Positions 27,730 to 38,027 of a stretch of DNA of 64,000 nt are shown piece by piece. Where the stretch lies: assembly GCA_023396115.1 (NCBI GenBank), contig JAEWXC010000026.1:1-64000 (forward strand). Direction: 5' to 3'. Below the pieces are notes generated by a model. It ran no database searches, was not told where the DNA came from, and saw only the letters and a program-made list of their open reading frames with translations. Origin of the DNA: Actinomycetes bacterium. GTDB taxonomy: Bacteria; Actinomycetota; Actinomycetes; Propionibacteriales; Nocardioidaceae. The stretch's first letter is position 1. Each line of letters starts with the position of its first letter. A program made the position numbers and the translations under genes.

Positions 27730-28806
27730 TCACTCCTCGAACAGCAGCTGCTCCGCGGAGGCCGGTGCGGCGAGGCCCAGGTGGCGCCAGGCGGCTGCCG
27801 TGGCGATCCGGCCGCGCGGGGTGCGGGCCAGGAAGCCGTTGCGGACCAGGAAGGGTTCGGCGACCTCCTCGACGGTCTCCCGCTCCTCGCCGACGGCGAC
27901 GGCGAGCGTGGTGATGCCCACCGGTCCGCCGCCGAAGCTGGTGCACAGCGCTTCCAGGACGGCCCGGTCCAGCCGGTCCAGCCCCAGCGGGTCGACCTCG
28001 AACATCTCCAGGGCGGCGCGGGCGGTGGGCAGCGCCACGGTGCCGTCGCCGCGCACCTGGGCGTAGTCACGGACCCGGCGCAGCAGCCGGTTGGCGATCC
28101 GGGGGGTTCCTCGGGAGCGGCCGGCGATCTCGGCGGAGCCCTCGGCGTCCACCTCCACCCCGAGCAGCCCGGCGGAGCGGCGCACGATCCGGTCCAGCTC
28201 GGAGGGCTCGTAGTACTCCAGGTGGGCGGTGAAGCCGAACCGGTCCCGCAACGGCCCGGGCAGCAGCCCGGCGCGGGTGGTGGCGCCGACCAGCGTGAAC
28301 GGCGGCAGCTCCAGCGGGATCGCGGTGGCCCCGGGGCCCTTGCCGATGACGACGTCGACCCGGAAGTCCTCCATCGCCAGGTAGAGCATCTCCTCGGCGG
28401 GGCGGCTCATCCGGTGGATCTCGTCGACGAAGAGCACGTCGCCCTCGTTGAGGCCCGACAGGATCGCGGCCAGGTCGCCGGCGTGGGTGATGGCCGGCCC
28501 CGAGGTGAGCCGCAGCGGCGCGGACATCTCGGCCGCGACGATCATCGCCAGGGTCGTCTTGCCCAGTCCGGGCGGCCCGGAGAGCAGCACGTGGTCGGGG
28601 GTCCGGCCGCGCTGGCGGGCCGCCTGCAGCACCAGCCCCAGCTGCTCACGCACCCGGGCCTGGCCCACGACCTCGTCCAGGGACCGGGGTCTCAGCGCGG
28701 CCTCGACGGCCCGCTCGTCGCCGTCGGCCTCGGCCACGGTCAGCTGCACCGAGGCCAACCGGGCCAGGTGCTCCTCCTCGGCGGCGTTCAACTCCTCGTC
28801 GTGCAC
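27730..28806 (-). CDS. ruvB: Holliday junction branch migration ATPase RuvB
   Basis: Hexameric motor of branch migration (358 aa). It has [19 protein letters not shown], Walker [10 protein letters not shown], Walker [11 protein letters not shown], sensor [10 protein letters not shown] with PLRDRFG, and the C-terminal winged helix with [17 protein letters not shown]. The start is GTG at 28806 (an ATG is not available close by). It follows ruvA by 10 nt in the ruvC-ruvA-ruvB operon under the LexA box at 30088. Confidence 0.96.
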   Translation of the reverse strand: MHDEELNAAEEEHLARLASVQLTVAEADGDERAVEAALRPRSLDEVVGQARVREQLGLVLQAARQRGRTPDHVLLSGPPGLGKTTLAMIVAAEMSAPLRLTSGPAITHAGDLAAILSGLNEGDVLFVDEIHRMSRPAEEMLYLAMEDFRVDVVIGKGPGATAIPLELPPFTLVGATTRAGLLPGPLRDRFGFTAHLEYYEPSELDRIVRRSAGLLGVEVDAEGSAEIAGRSRGTPRIANRLLRRVRDYAQVRGDGTVALPTARAALEMFEVDPLGLDRLDRAVLEALCTSFGGGPVGITTLAVAVGEERETVEEVAEPFLVRNGFLARTPRGRIATAAAWRHLGLAAPASAEQLLFEE

Positions 28807-28816
28807 GTGGACCCCC

Positions 28817-29422
28817 TCAGGCCTTGCTCAGCGCGCGCAGCGCGGCCCGCAGCACCACCGCGACGTCGGGGGTGGCGCCGGCCGGGGTCCCGACGGTGTC
28901 GACGACCGCGTCGACGGCCTTCTCCGACTCCTTGGCCGACCAGCCCAGTCCGACCAGCCCGTCGACGACCTGGACGCGCCAGGCGACGGCGGCCACCGGG
29001 GCTCCGGCGGCGGAGCCGGCGACGATGCCGACCTTGTCCTTGAGCTCGAGGATGATCCGCTGGGCGCCCTTTGGTCCGATCCCCGGGACCTTGGTCAGCG
29101 CCTTGACGTCCTCACCGGCGATGGCGCGGCGGACGTCGTCGGGGGCCATCACCGCGACGATCGCCTGGGCGACCTTGGGACCCACGCCGGAGGCGGTCTG
29201 GACGAGCTCGAAGATCTCCTTCTCCCCCGGGTCGGCGAACCCGAAGAGGGTCAGCGACTCCTCACGCACGACCAGGGACGTGGGCAGCATCGCCTCCTCA
29301 CCCACCCGCAGGCCGGCCAGGGTGCCGGGGGTGCAGTGCACCTGCAGCCCGACGCCGCCGACCTCCACCACGGCACCGTTCAGGGAGACCCCGGCCACCC
29401 GGCCACGGACGTGCGCGATCAT
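28817..29422 (-). CDS. ruvA: Holliday junction DNA-binding protein RuvA
   Basis: Tetrameric junction-binding protein (201 aa): N-terminal OB fold ([20 protein letters not shown]), helix-hairpin-helix region with [11 protein letters not shown] and [20 protein letters not shown], and a C-terminal RuvB-binding domain after a flexible linker. The ATG at 29422 overlaps the ruvC stop by four bases (ATGA). Confidence 0.96.
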   Translation of the reverse strand: MIAHVRGRVAGVSLNGAVVEVGGVGLQVHCTPGTLAGLRVGEEAMLPTSLVVREESLTLFGFADPGEKEIFELVQTASGVGPKVAQAIVAVMAPDDVRRAIAGEDVKALTKVPGIGPKGAQRIILELKDKVGIVAGSAAGAPVAAVAWRVQVVDGLVGLGWSAKESEKAVDAVVDTVGTPAGATPDVAVVLRAALRALSKA

Positions 29423-30042
29423 CTGCTGCTCCTCGGGGCGGTGCTGCCGGCGGCTCGGGCCGCGGCCTTCCACCGCTGTTGCTGGACCTGGGACTGGGCG
29501 GCCGCTGCGGCCCGGGCACGGTCGAGGCGGTCGGTCTGCTGCTCGGCGGCACGGGCCAGCCGGTCGGCCGCTCCCCCACGCCAGATGTGCGTGATCGCCA
29601 AGGCCAGGGCGTCGGCGGCGTCGGCGGGGCTGGGCGGGGCGTCGAGACCCAGGATCCTGGCCACCATGAACCCGACCTGCGCCTTGTCGGCCCGACCGGA
29701 CCCGGAGACCGCGGCCTTCACCTCGGACGGGGTGTGCATCGCCACCGGCAGCCCCCGGCGGGCGGCGGCCACCAGCGCGATGCCGCTGGCCTGGGCGGTG
29801 CCCATGATCGTGGAGACGTCCGAGCGCGCGAACACCCGCTCGACCGCCACCGCGTCGGGCCGGTACTCGTCGAGCCAGGAGTCGATGCCCTTCTCGATGG
29901 TCACCAGCCGGGCCGCCACCGGCTCGTGGGCACTGGTGCGCACCACGTTGACGTCGACCATCCGCAGCGGCCGGCCGACCTGCCCCTCGACGACCCCGAT
30001 GCCGCAGCGGGTGAGGCCGGGGTCGATGCCGAGCACCCGCAC
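29419..30042 (-). CDS. ruvC: Holliday junction resolvase RuvC
   Basis: Endonuclease that cuts Holliday junctions (207 aa). Acidic catalytic residues are visible in [20 protein letters not shown] and the [13 protein letters not shown] block. A 35-residue Ala/Gln/Arg-rich tail extends past the usual C terminus. The GTG at 30042 follows GGGAGG at a 6-nt distance. A LexA-type palindrome 46 nt upstream indicates SOS control of ruvCAB. Confidence 0.95.
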   Translation of the reverse strand: MRVLGIDPGLTRCGIGVVEGQVGRPLRMVDVNVVRTSAHEPVAARLVTIEKGIDSWLDEYRPDAVAVERVFARSDVSTIMGTAQASGIALVAAARRGLPVAMHTPSEVKAAVSGSGRADKAQVGFMVARILGLDAPPSPADAADALALAITHIWRGGAADRLARAAEQQTDRLDRARAAAAAQSQVQQQRWKAAARAAGSTAPRSSR

Positions 30043-30082
30043 GACGACCTCCCACGACTCCACCGCGGCCCGGACGGCCGCG

Positions 30083-30103
30083 ACTCTACGAACACGTGTT
30101 CGA
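30083..30103 (-). promoter_or_regulatory. LexA/SOS box and -10 element of ruvCAB
   Basis: The 16-mer acgaacacgtgttcga (30088-30103) contains the perfect palindrome CGAAC-N4-GTTCG and differs from the mycobacterial/Bacillus SOS consensus TCGAAC-N4-GTTCGA at one outer base. It abuts a TAGAGT -10 box on the minus strand (30083-30088), so bound LexA would block RNA polymerase. The ruvC start is 41 nt downstream of the -10. Confidence 0.85.
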
Positions 30104-30161
30104 CACCCTAGCGGCTCGCCGGGGCGGCGCCGGGGCCCGACACGCGGCCGCGGAGCGGGCC

Positions 30162-30950
30162 TCAGCCCTCCAGCTCGGCCATCACGTCGTCGGGCACGTC
30201 CACGTTGGAGTAGACGTCCTGCACGTCGTCGAGGTCCTCGAGCGCGTCGATCAGCTGGAAGACCTTCTCGGCGGCCGCGGCGTCGACCGGGATGTCCATG
30301 GTCGCCACGAAGGCCACGTCGGCGGAGTCGTAGTCGACACCGGCCTCCTGCAGGGCGCTGCGGACCGCGACCATGTCGTTGGTCTCCGAGATCACCTGCC
30401 AGGACTCGCCCAGGTCGTTGACCTCCTCGGCGCCGGCCTCCAGGGTCGCCTCCAGGACGTCGTCCTCGCTGACCTGCTGGACGGTCGTGTCCTTGCCCTC
30501 GCCGTTCTCCTGGGACTTGGCCACCACGACCACGCCCTTGCGGTTGAACAGCCGCGAGACCGAGCCGGGGTCGGCCAGGGTGCCGCCGTTGCGGCTGACC
30601 GCGGTCCGGACCTCCATCGCGGCGCGGTTGCGGTTGTCGGTGAGGCACTCGACCAGGAGCGCGACGCCCTGCGGGCCGTAGACCTCGTAGGTGATCGGCT
30701 CGTAGTCGACGCCGCCACCCTCCAGGCCACCGCCGCGCTTGACCGCGGAGTCGATGTTCTTGTTGGGCACCGACTGCTTCTTGGCCTTCTGCACGGCGTC
30801 GAAGAGGGTCGGATTGCCGGCCAGGTCGGGGCCGCCGGTCTTCGCGGCGATCTCGATGTTCTTGATCAGCTTGGCGAAGAGCTTGCCGCGCTTGGCGTCG
30901 ATGGCCGCCTTCTTGTGCTTCGTGGTGGCCCACTTGGAATGGCCGGACAT
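30162..30950 (-). CDS. yebC: YebC/PmpR-type regulatory or translation factor
   Basis: A 262-aa protein starting [20 protein letters not shown], the invariant YebC/TACO1 N terminus, with [30 protein letters not shown] and FNRKGVV blocks. Family members act as DNA-binding regulators or as ribosome factors that relieve stalling at Pro-rich sequences. AAGGAG precedes the ATG at 30950. Located between pdxT and ruvC in the conserved order; 119 nt and a separate SOS promoter separate it from ruvC. Confidence 0.94.
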   Translation of the reverse strand: MSGHSKWATTKHKKAAIDAKRGKLFAKLIKNIEIAAKTGGPDLAGNPTLFDAVQKAKKQSVPNKNIDSAVKRGGGLEGGGVDYEPITYEVYGPQGVALLVECLTDNRNRAAMEVRTAVSRNGGTLADPGSVSRLFNRKGVVVVAKSQENGEGKDTTVQQVSEDDVLEATLEAGAEEVNDLGESWQVISETNDMVAVRSALQEAGVDYDSADVAFVATMDIPVDAAAAEKVFQLIDALEDLDDVQDVYSNVDVPDDVMAELEG

Positions 30951-30988
30951 CGGCGCTCCTTCGTCTCGGGCGACCCGGGGGCCGCGTG

Positions 30989-31660
30989 TCAGTCGGCGGA
31001 CCCGGCAGTGTCGCGGTCCCCCGCGGGCCGGCCACGCCGGACCCCCTCGAGGAACAGTCGGTGGATCCGGGCGTCAGCACCCACCTCGGGGTGGAACGCC
31101 GTGGCCAGCAGCTGGCCCTGCCGGACCGCGACAATCCTACCGTCAGCCCGGGCCAGCACCTCGACACCCGCACCGACGGCCTCGACGGCGGGGGCCCGGA
31201 TGAAGGTGGCCCGGACCGGTGCGTCGAGTCCGGCGAAGGTCAGGTCCTCCTCGAAGGAGTCGACCTGGCGGCCGAAGGCGTTGCGGCGCACGGTGACGTC
31301 GAGCCCGCCGATGGTCTCCTGCCCTGCGGCCGCGTCGAGCACCCGGTCGGCGAGCAGGATCATCCCGGCGCAGGTGCCCAGCACCGGGAGTCCGCCCGCG
31401 ACCGCGGCCCGCAGCGGCTCCAGGAGCTCGAAGGTGCGGGCCAGCTTGGCGATGGTGGTGGACTCCCCGCCGGGCAGCACGAGTCCCTCGACCTCCGCCA
31501 GCTCCTCGACCCGCCGCACGGTGCAGGCCCGGGCGCCGGCGGCCTCGAGGGCTGCCAGGTGGTCGGCCACGCCTCCCTGCAGGGCCAGGACCCCGATCAG
31601 CGGTCGCCCCGCGGCCCACCCGGCGGTCGGTTCGCCGCCGAGAACACCCGGACGCGGCAT
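30989..31660 (-). CDS. pdxT: pyridoxal 5'-phosphate synthase glutaminase subunit
   Basis: Supplies ammonia to PdxS for vitamin B6 synthesis. The 223-aa class I glutaminase shows [26 protein letters not shown], the nucleophile Cys in [11 protein letters not shown], and the His/Glu pair in [10 protein letters not shown] at 31660 gives an N-terminal tail of about 20 residues before the first strand. Unlike the usual pdxS-pdxT arrangement, two plus-strand genes separate it from pdxS, so it is now grouped with yebC. Confidence 0.94.
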   Translation of the reverse strand: MPRPGVLGGEPTAGWAAGRPLIGVLALQGGVADHLAALEAAGARACTVRRVEELAEVEGLVLPGGESTTIAKLARTFELLEPLRAAVAGGLPVLGTCAGMILLADRVLDAAAGQETIGGLDVTVRRNAFGRQVDSFEEDLTFAGLDAPVRATFIRAPAVEAVGAGVEVLARADGRIVAVRQGQLLATAFHPEVGADARIHRLFLEGVRRGRPAGDRDTAGSAD

Positions 31661-31807
31661 CGTCACGTCCAACGTCGACGGCCTGTGGGGGCCGTGACGA
31701 CGCTCACCCGAGAGGTCGCCGAGTCCGGGAATCCCTCCAAGTGGTTCCGCGTTCAACTTCACGTCGGCGGCCATCCCGCCACCTCTCTCTCGAACCCAGG
31801 AGTTCCC

Positions 31808-32344
31808 ATGACCACCATCGGCTACGTCGTCGGTTCCCTCTCGTCCACCTCGATCAACCGCAAGGTGATCGACGCGATCGGTCTCAACGCCCCCGAGGGC
31901 GTGCAGCTGCGCGAGATCCCGATCAAGGACCTGCCGCTGTACTCGCAGGACCACGACGCCGACTTCCCGCCCGTGGCCCGCGACTTCAAGGCCGCCATCG
32001 ACGCCTCCGACGCCGTCGTCGTGGCCACCCCGCAGTTCAACGACTCGTTCTCCGGTGTCGTGAAGAACGCCGTCGACTGGTCCTCGCGCCCGTGGGGCCA
32101 GCACTCGTTCAACGGCAAGCCGGTTGCCGTCGCGTCCGCCTCGGTCGCCCCGCACGGTGGCGCCAAGGCCGCCGACCTGCTGGCCCAGGTACTGGCCTTC
32201 GGTGAGGCCCGCGTCAGCGACGGGCGCCTCTCGGTCGCGGTCGGCGAGGACACCTTCGACGCCGACGGCAACTTCGCCGACGTCGCGCTGCGCGAGCAGG
32301 CCCGCGGCTTCGTCACCGCCCTGGCCGGTTCCGTCCAGAACTGA
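31808..32344 (+). CDS. NADPH-dependent FMN reductase family protein
   Basis: A 178-aa flavodoxin-like protein: N-terminal [17 protein letters not shown] (flavin phosphate loop), [17 protein letters not shown], and [19 protein letters not shown], the classic FMN_red pattern of chromate/quinone/FMN reductases. AGGAG lies 6 nt before the ATG at 31808. It is monocistronic: a 16-bp hairpin follows. It could supply reduced flavin to the nitronate monooxygenase next to it, but that enzyme oxidises its own flavin, so the link is only positional. Confidence 0.9.
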   Translation: MTTIGYVVGSLSSTSINRKVIDAIGLNAPEGVQLREIPIKDLPLYSQDHDADFPPVARDFKAAIDASDAVVVATPQFNDSFSGVVKNAVDWSSRPWGQHSFNGKPVAVASASVAPHGGAKAADLLAQVLAFGEARVSDGRLSVAVGEDTFDADGNFADVALREQARGFVTALAGSVQN

Positions 32345-32417
32345 GCCGGCTCCCCGACGCACCGGCCCATCCGGCCGGTGTCCGCTCCCGTCCACCACCC
32401 CCCCCGGGACGGAGCGT

Positions 32418-32466
32418 GCAGGGCCCCGCGACCGCCCACCAGCCTGGACCGGTCGCGGGGCCCTGC
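32418..32466 (+). terminator. terminator of the FMN reductase gene
   Basis: Perfect 16-bp arms gcagggccccgcgacc (32418-32433) and ggtcgcggggccctgc (32451-32466) around a 17-nt loop, between the FMN reductase and nitronate monooxygenase genes. Confidence 0.75.
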
Positions 32467-32493
32467 TGCGTCCGGGGACCGGCGGACCGGTCG

Positions 32494-32499
32494 TAGGCT
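32494..32499 (+). promoter_or_regulatory. candidate -10 box, leaderless start
   Basis: TAGGCT ends 6 nt before the ATG at 32506. Confidence 0.5.
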
Positions 32500-32505
32500 C
32501 GGGGC

Positions 32506-33567
32506 ATGAGCGCGACACGTGCCGACCACCTCCAGGCCGTCCTGGACCGTCCGTTGCCGGTCTGGGCCGCCCCGATGGCCGGGGTCTCCTCCCCCGCCCT
32601 GGCGGCCGCGGTCAGCGAGGCAGGCGGTCTGGGCTGTCTGGCCGGCGGACTGCTCGGCGCGGGCGCCTTGGCCGAGGAGGTCGACGCCTACCGCAGCGCC
32701 ACCCGGGCGCCGGTGCTGGTCAACCTGTTCACCCCGCAGACCGACCGCAGCGCCGAGCTCGGACCCGAGTTCGCCCGGTACGCCGCCGAGCTCGGCCCGA
32801 CCGCGGCTCGCCACGGCACCGAGGTCGGGACCGCCCGGCACGACCACGACCAGTTCGAGGAGAAGCTCGCCCACCTGCTGGACGCCCCGGTCGAGGCCGT
32901 GACCTTCACCTTCGGGCCGGTCGAGCCCGACGTCGTGGGCCGGCTGCAGGACGTGGGGACCGCGGTCGGATTCACCGTGACCTCGCGGCACGAGGCCGAC
33001 CTGGCCGTGGCCCTGGGGGCGGACTTCCTGGTCGCCCAGGGCGCGGGCGCCGGGGGCCACCGGGGCACCTGGCACCTCTCCGACGTCCCCAACGAGCTGG
33101 ACACCGCCGAGGTCCTGGCGCAGGTGCTGCCCACCGGGTTGCCGGTGGTCGCCACCGGCGGCGTGGACGGCCCGGACGGGGTCCGGGCACTGCTCGGGGC
33201 CGGGGCGGTCGCGGTCGCGGTCGGCACCCTGTTCGTCCCGAGCGCCGGTTCGCGGGCCTCCGCCGCGCACGTCGCGGCCCTGCGCGACCCGGCGCGGGTC
33301 GAGGCGCGGGTGACCCGGGCGTTCACCGGCCGCCCCGCGCGCAGCCTGGTCAACGACTTCGTCCGCGAGCACGACGGGCACGCCCCGGCCGCCTACCCCG
33401 ACGTGCACCACCAGAGCCGCCCGATCCGGGCCGCCTCCGCGGCGGCCGGGGACCCCGAGGGCATCGCACTGTGGTCGGGATCGGGACACCGCGCCCTGTG
33501 GCCGCAGGCCGAGCCGGTCGTCGCGACCGACCCGGCCGAGCTCACCCGCCAGCTCGCCGGGGGCTGA
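32506..33567 (+). CDS. nitronate monooxygenase family flavoprotein
   Basis: A 353-aa TIM-barrel FMN enzyme of the NMO/2-nitropropane dioxygenase family: [21 protein letters not shown] at the N terminus, the glycine-rich FMN phosphate site [20 protein letters not shown], and [13 protein letters not shown] containing the catalytic-region His. It would detoxify alkyl nitronates; the physiological substrate is unknown. The C-terminal 90 residues include the usual [14 protein letters not shown]. Likely leaderless from TAGGCT. Convergent with pdxS. Confidence 0.9.
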   Translation: MSATRADHLQAVLDRPLPVWAAPMAGVSSPALAAAVSEAGGLGCLAGGLLGAGALAEEVDAYRSATRAPVLVNLFTPQTDRSAELGPEFARYAAELGPTAARHGTEVGTARHDHDQFEEKLAHLLDAPVEAVTFTFGPVEPDVVGRLQDVGTAVGFTVTSRHEADLAVALGADFLVAQGAGAGGHRGTWHLSDVPNELDTAEVLAQVLPTGLPVVATGGVDGPDGVRALLGAGAVAVAVGTLFVPSAGSRASAAHVAALRDPARVEARVTRAFTGRPARSLVNDFVREHDGHAPAAYPDVHHQSRPIRAASAAAGDPEGIALWSGSGHRALWPQAEPVVATDPAELTRQLAGG

Positions 33568-33593
33568 GCCGGCGTCCGTCCCGGTCGGCGGGG

Positions 33594-34508
<915 letters not shown>

Positions 34509-34538
34509 CGGGTGGTTCCTCCAGCTCTCGCGTCAGAC

Positions 34539-34577
34539 TTTTGACCTAGGCCAAAAAGTAGCATGGTCCGGGCCAAA
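34539..34577. promoter_or_regulatory. PdxR operator candidate, pdxS-pdxR divergent region
   Basis: The near-palindrome ttttgacctaggccaaaa (34539-34556, centre CCTAGG) is followed by a second ggccaaa at 34571, 22 bp after the first at 34549. Repeats spaced by two helical turns are typical of MocR-type operators. A TACTTT -10-like box for pdxS (minus strand, 34555-34560) lies within the region. Confidence 0.6.
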
Positions 34578-34634
34578 GCATCCGCGTACGATCACGCCTC
34601 GGGCCGCACGGGCACCGGGAACCGGAAGGACACG

Positions 34635-35984
34635 ATGGACAGAGTCAGCGACACCGCCATCACGGGCTCGACCGCAGCGGAGCTGACCGAGAGCGTGCGC
34701 GACCTGATCGACACCGGACAGCTCGGCGCCGGCGACCCCCTGCCCCCGGTCCGCGCGCTGGCCGACCACCTGGGCGTCAACCGCAACACGGTGGTCGCGG
34801 GCTACCGGCAGCTCGCCCAGGCCGGGCTGGTGGTCACCCAGGGCCGGGCCGGCACCCGGATCGCCACCCTCACCCCCACGCCCGACGAGGGATACGCCGG
34901 GGACAGCCCGCTGCGTGACGTGGCCAGCAACAACCCCGACCCCACCCGGATCCCCGACGCCACCCCGGTCCTGGCGGCACTCCCCCGCCGTCCGGTGCTC
35001 TACGGCGAGCCGGTCGTCGACGCCGGGCTCGGCGCCTGGGCCACCGACTGGATCGCCGCCGACCTGGCCGGCGCGGACGGCCCCGAGGAGTTCCGGCTCT
35101 CGATCACCTCCGGGGCCGTGGACGCCGTGGAGCGGTTGCTGTCGCAGTCGCTGACCCGCGACGACGCGGTCGCCCTGGAGGTGCCCTGCTTCCTGGCCAG
35201 CCTCCAGACCGTCCGCCTGGGCGGCTACCGGGCCGTGGGCGTGCCGGTCGACGACGAGGGGATGACCCCCGACGGCCTGCGCCACGCCCTGGACCAGGGC
35301 ATCCGGGCGGTGGTGACCACCCCCCGGGCGCAGAACCCGACCGGCACCGGGCTGAGCGCCCGACGGGCCGACGAGTTGCGCGCCGTGCTGGCCGAGCACC
35401 CCTACGTGCTGGTGATCGAGGACGACCACTTCTCGCTGCTCTCCCAGCAGCCGTTCCGCAGCATCGTGGGCCCCGGGCACCGCCGGTGGGCGCTGGTCCG
35501 CTCGGTCTCGAAGTTCCTCGGACCGGACTCGTGCGTGGCGCTCGTGGCCTCCGACACCCACACCGCCGACCGGCTGGCGCTGCGGCTGCGGCCCGGCACC
35601 ACCTGGGTCAGCCACCTGCTGCAGCGCCTGGCCCACGCCCAGCTCGCTGACGCCGGCGTGCTGGAGCAGATCCGCAGCACCGGGCGGCACTACGCCGAAC
35701 GCAACGCCGCTTTCGCGGCACTGCTCAGCACGGCGGGGTTGCCCACCCGGGCCGGTGAGGGGTTGAGCCTGTGGGTCGACACCGGGTCACCCGCGGAGCG
35801 GACCGTGGCCCAGTTGATGCGACGCGGCTGGTTGGCCCGTGCTGGGGACGAGTTCGCGCTGTGGGCCGACCCCGACCTGCCCTCACGCCACGTCCGGCTC
35901 ACCGTGCACCACCTCGACGACGCCGAGCAGGGAGCGCTCGCGGCCGACGTGGTCGCGGCCGCCGCCGAGGCGCGCGGCAGCTGA
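34635..35984 (+). CDS. pdxR: MocR/GntR-type transcriptional regulator PdxR
   Basis: Likely activator of pdxS. The 449-aa protein has an N-terminal GntR winged helix (about 10-80; PPVRALADHLGVNRNTVVAGYRQL) fused to an aminotransferase class I-fold domain with NPTGTGLSA, EDDHFSLLS and the PLP Lys K293 in RSVSKFLG. MocR proteins use PLP as effector. The ATG at 34635 is preferred because GGAAGGA lies 6 nt upstream; an ATG at 34563 would add 24 residues over the operator. Convergent with pgsA. Confidence 0.9.
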   Translation: MDRVSDTAITGSTAAELTESVRDLIDTGQLGAGDPLPPVRALADHLGVNRNTVVAGYRQLAQAGLVVTQGRAGTRIATLTPTPDEGYAGDSPLRDVASNNPDPTRIPDATPVLAALPRRPVLYGEPVVDAGLGAWATDWIAADLAGADGPEEFRLSITSGAVDAVERLLSQSLTRDDAVALEVPCFLASLQTVRLGGYRAVGVPVDDEGMTPDGLRHALDQGIRAVVTTPRAQNPTGTGLSARRADELRAVLAEHPYVLVIEDDHFSLLSQQPFRSIVGPGHRRWALVRSVSKFLGPDSCVALVASDTHTADRLALRLRPGTTWVSHLLQRLAHAQLADAGVLEQIRSTGRHYAERNAAFAALLSTAGLPTRAGEGLSLWVDTGSPAERTVAQLMRRGWLARAGDEFALWADPDLPSRHVRLTVHHLDDAEQGALAADVVAAAAEARGS

Positions 35985-35991
35985 GCCGGAG

Positions 35992-36627
35992 TCAGCCGGC
36001 GTCCGGACCCTGGGCGGCGTCGTGCTCGAGGGCCTGCCGGTACACCTTCCGCACCCGGAACACCACCGTGTAGGCCGAGGCCAGGGCCAGCGCCCAGAGG
36101 GTGACGTACATCAGCACCGGCAGGTCGAAGATCGCGCCCAGGCCGGTCATCACCAGGATCGACACCAGCCGGTCCGCGCGCTCGGCGATGCCGCCCTTGG
36201 CGTCCATGCCCAGCGACTCGGCGCGCGCCCGGGCGTACGAGGTCACCGACCCCATCACCAGGCACCACAGCGACACGCACAAGTACAGGTAGGAGTCCCC
36301 CGGCCCGGCGAAGTAGAGCGCCAGCCCGCCGAAGATCGCGCCGTCGCCGATCCGGTCCAGCGTGGAGTCCCAGAAGGCCCCGAACTTGGAGCTGCGGCCC
36401 GACAGCCGCGCCATCTGGCCGTCAACGAGGTCGGAGAAGACGAAGGCGGTGATGAACAGGACGCCGTACAGCAGCTCGCCGCGCGGGAAGAACGCCAGTG
36501 CGCCGACGACGACACCCAGGGTCCCCACGAAGGTGACCGTGTCCGGGCTGATCCCCAGGCGGAGGAACAGCTTCACGATCGGCGCCAGGAGGACGCCCTG
36601 CCAGAAGTTCTTGAACCGGTCCAACAT
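35992..36627 (-). CDS. pgsA: phosphatidylinositol phosphate synthase (CDP-alcohol phosphatidyltransferase)
   Basis: A 211-aa polytopic membrane enzyme. The CDP-alcohol phosphatidyltransferase signature reads DLVDGQMARLSG with GAFWDSTLDR downstream (D-x2-DG-x2-AR-x8-G-x3-D-x3-D). In actinobacteria the thrS-HIT-linked copy makes phosphatidylinositol phosphate from CDP-diacylglycerol and inositol 1-phosphate, feeding PI and PI-mannosides. Position after thrS and HIT supports this. The PIM acyltransferase and pimA genes that usually follow are absent; a convergent pdxR lies 7 nt away. Confidence 0.9.
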   Translation of the reverse strand: MLDRFKNFWQGVLLAPIVKLFLRLGISPDTVTFVGTLGVVVGALAFFPRGELLYGVLFITAFVFSDLVDGQMARLSGRSSKFGAFWDSTLDRIGDGAIFGGLALYFAGPGDSYLYLCVSLWCLVMGSVTSYARARAESLGMDAKGGIAERADRLVSILVMTGLGAIFDLPVLMYVTLWALALASAYTVVFRVRKVYRQALEHDAAQGPDAG

Positions 36628-36682
36628 CTCGGGCGTGAGGCTACCCGCCGCCGCCCCCGGCCGCCGAGTCGGGGACCGTCGA

Positions 36683-37477
36683 TCAGTCGCGCAGCAGCGC
36701 CGCGGCCTCCGCGACCGCCGTCGGCACACCGGCCAGGTGCCAGTCCACCCCGGCGGCGTGCACGGTGCTGCTCACGCCCCCGACCGACGCGATCAGGGCA
36801 TCGCCGGGGAGCCGGTCCCACGCCGGCAGCGAGTGCTGCACCAGCAGCTCGGCGCGGCCGGCCGCGACATCGGTGGCGTCCAGGCTGCTCGACCCGGTCA
36901 TCCGCAGGGTGGCGGCCGCGCCGGCGACGCGACGCCAGGCCCGGCCGACCGCGGTGTCGTGGTGCGGCGGGTGCAGGTAGGTGAGCAGGTTGGCCCTGGC
37001 CAGGGCGTGGTCCACCAGCGGTGCCAGTGCGGCACCGTCCTCGGTGGCCACCGACCCGGGTCCACCCACCCAGACCCGGGCGGCTCCCCCGCCGGCGACG
37101 GCGCCGAGCAGCGGGGTGGAGCCGTCGACCAGGGCGGCCGCGCAGCACCAGCGTTCCCCGGCCCGGGTGAAGTTGTAGGTGCCGTCGAGCGGGTCCAGGA
37201 CCCAGGTCCGGCCCGAGGTGCCCGGCCGGCTGGTGCCCTCCTCGCCCAGCACCCCGTCCTCGGGGCGGTGGGTCTCCAGCACGGCCAGCATCGCGGCCTC
37301 GGCCGCCTCGTCGGCGGCGGTCACCACGTCGGTGAGGTTGTTCTTCTCCCGGACCGGGCCGGTGAGCGCCTCGGCCCACTGCCCGAACGCCGTCGCGAGC
37401 CCGGTCCGCACCAGCTCGGCCGCGACCTGCGCGTCGGTCCAGTCGGCACCGGCGACCGGGGTGGGGGTCACCCCCAT
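36683..37477 (-). CDS. inositol monophosphatase family protein
   Basis: A 264-aa Mg-dependent phosphatase with the three IMPase motifs: GEEGT, WVLDPLDGTYNFT, and WDRLPGDALI. It would dephosphorylate inositol 1-phosphate or a similar sugar phosphate such as histidinol phosphate. The ATG at 37477 overlaps the HIT gene by 10 nt, so it is translated as part of thrS-HIT-IMPase-pgsA. Next to pgsA it may control the inositol phosphate pool used for PIP synthesis; that is inference from position. Confidence 0.88.
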   Translation of the reverse strand: MGVTPTPVAGADWTDAQVAAELVRTGLATAFGQWAEALTGPVREKNNLTDVVTAADEAAEAAMLAVLETHRPEDGVLGEEGTSRPGTSGRTWVLDPLDGTYNFTRAGERWCCAAALVDGSTPLLGAVAGGGAARVWVGGPGSVATEDGAALAPLVDHALARANLLTYLHPPHHDTAVGRAWRRVAGAAATLRMTGSSSLDATDVAAGRAELLVQHSLPAWDRLPGDALIASVGGVSSTVHAAGVDWHLAGVPTAVAEAAALLRD

Positions 37478-38019
37478 GCTCCGGCCAGCAGGTCGCGGGT
37501 CTCCCCGAGCAGCTGCGGCAGCACCTTGGTGGAGCCGGTGACGGTGATGAAGTTGGCGTCGCCCACCCAGCGCGGCACGACGTGCTGGTGCAGGTGCATC
37601 GCCAACGAACCACCGGCCGCCGACCCCAGGTTGAGGCCGACGTTGAGCGCGTTCGGGCTGCTGACCCGCTTGATGGTGGCGACCGCCGTGCGGGTCATCT
37701 CCATCAGCTCGACCGCCTCCGGGGTGGTGAGGTCCTCCAGCTCGGAGACGTGCCGGTACGGGATGACCATGAGGTGGCCGGGGTTGTAGGGGTGCAGGTT
37801 GAGCACCGCGTAGCAGCTCTCCCCCCGCGCCACGACCAGGCCGTCGCTGTCGGTCAGCGTGGGGATCCGGCAGAACGGGCACGACGGCCCGTCGTCGGCC
37901 CTCTCCTGCGGCTCGTCCTCCCGCCGGATGTAGGCCATCCGGTAGGGCGTCCAGAGCCGCTGCAGGCCGTCGGCCTCGCCGACCCCGTCCTGCACCGGTC
38001 CGTCGCCGGTCCCACCCAC
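37468..38019 (-). CDS. HIT family protein (AP4A phosphorylase-like)
   Basis: A 183-aa histidine-triad protein. LQRLWTPYRMAYI at the N terminus matches the mycobacterial HIT protein that phosphorolyses diadenosine tetraphosphate; zinc-type CPFCRI follows, then NLHPYNPGHLMVIPYRHV and the triad HLHQHVVPRW. The GTG at 38019 keeps the conserved N terminus and lies 8 nt after thrS. AP4A is a side product of aminoacyl-tRNA synthetases, a plausible reason for its fixed place after thrS. Confidence 0.9.
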   Translation of the reverse strand: MGGTGDGPVQDGVGEADGLQRLWTPYRMAYIRREDEPQERADDGPSCPFCRIPTLTDSDGLVVARGESCYAVLNLHPYNPGHLMVIPYRHVSELEDLTTPEAVELMEMTRTAVATIKRVSSPNALNVGLNLGSAAGGSLAMHLHQHVVPRWVGDANFITVTGSTKVLPQLLGETRDLLAGAWG

Positions 38020-38027
38020 GCCGGGGC

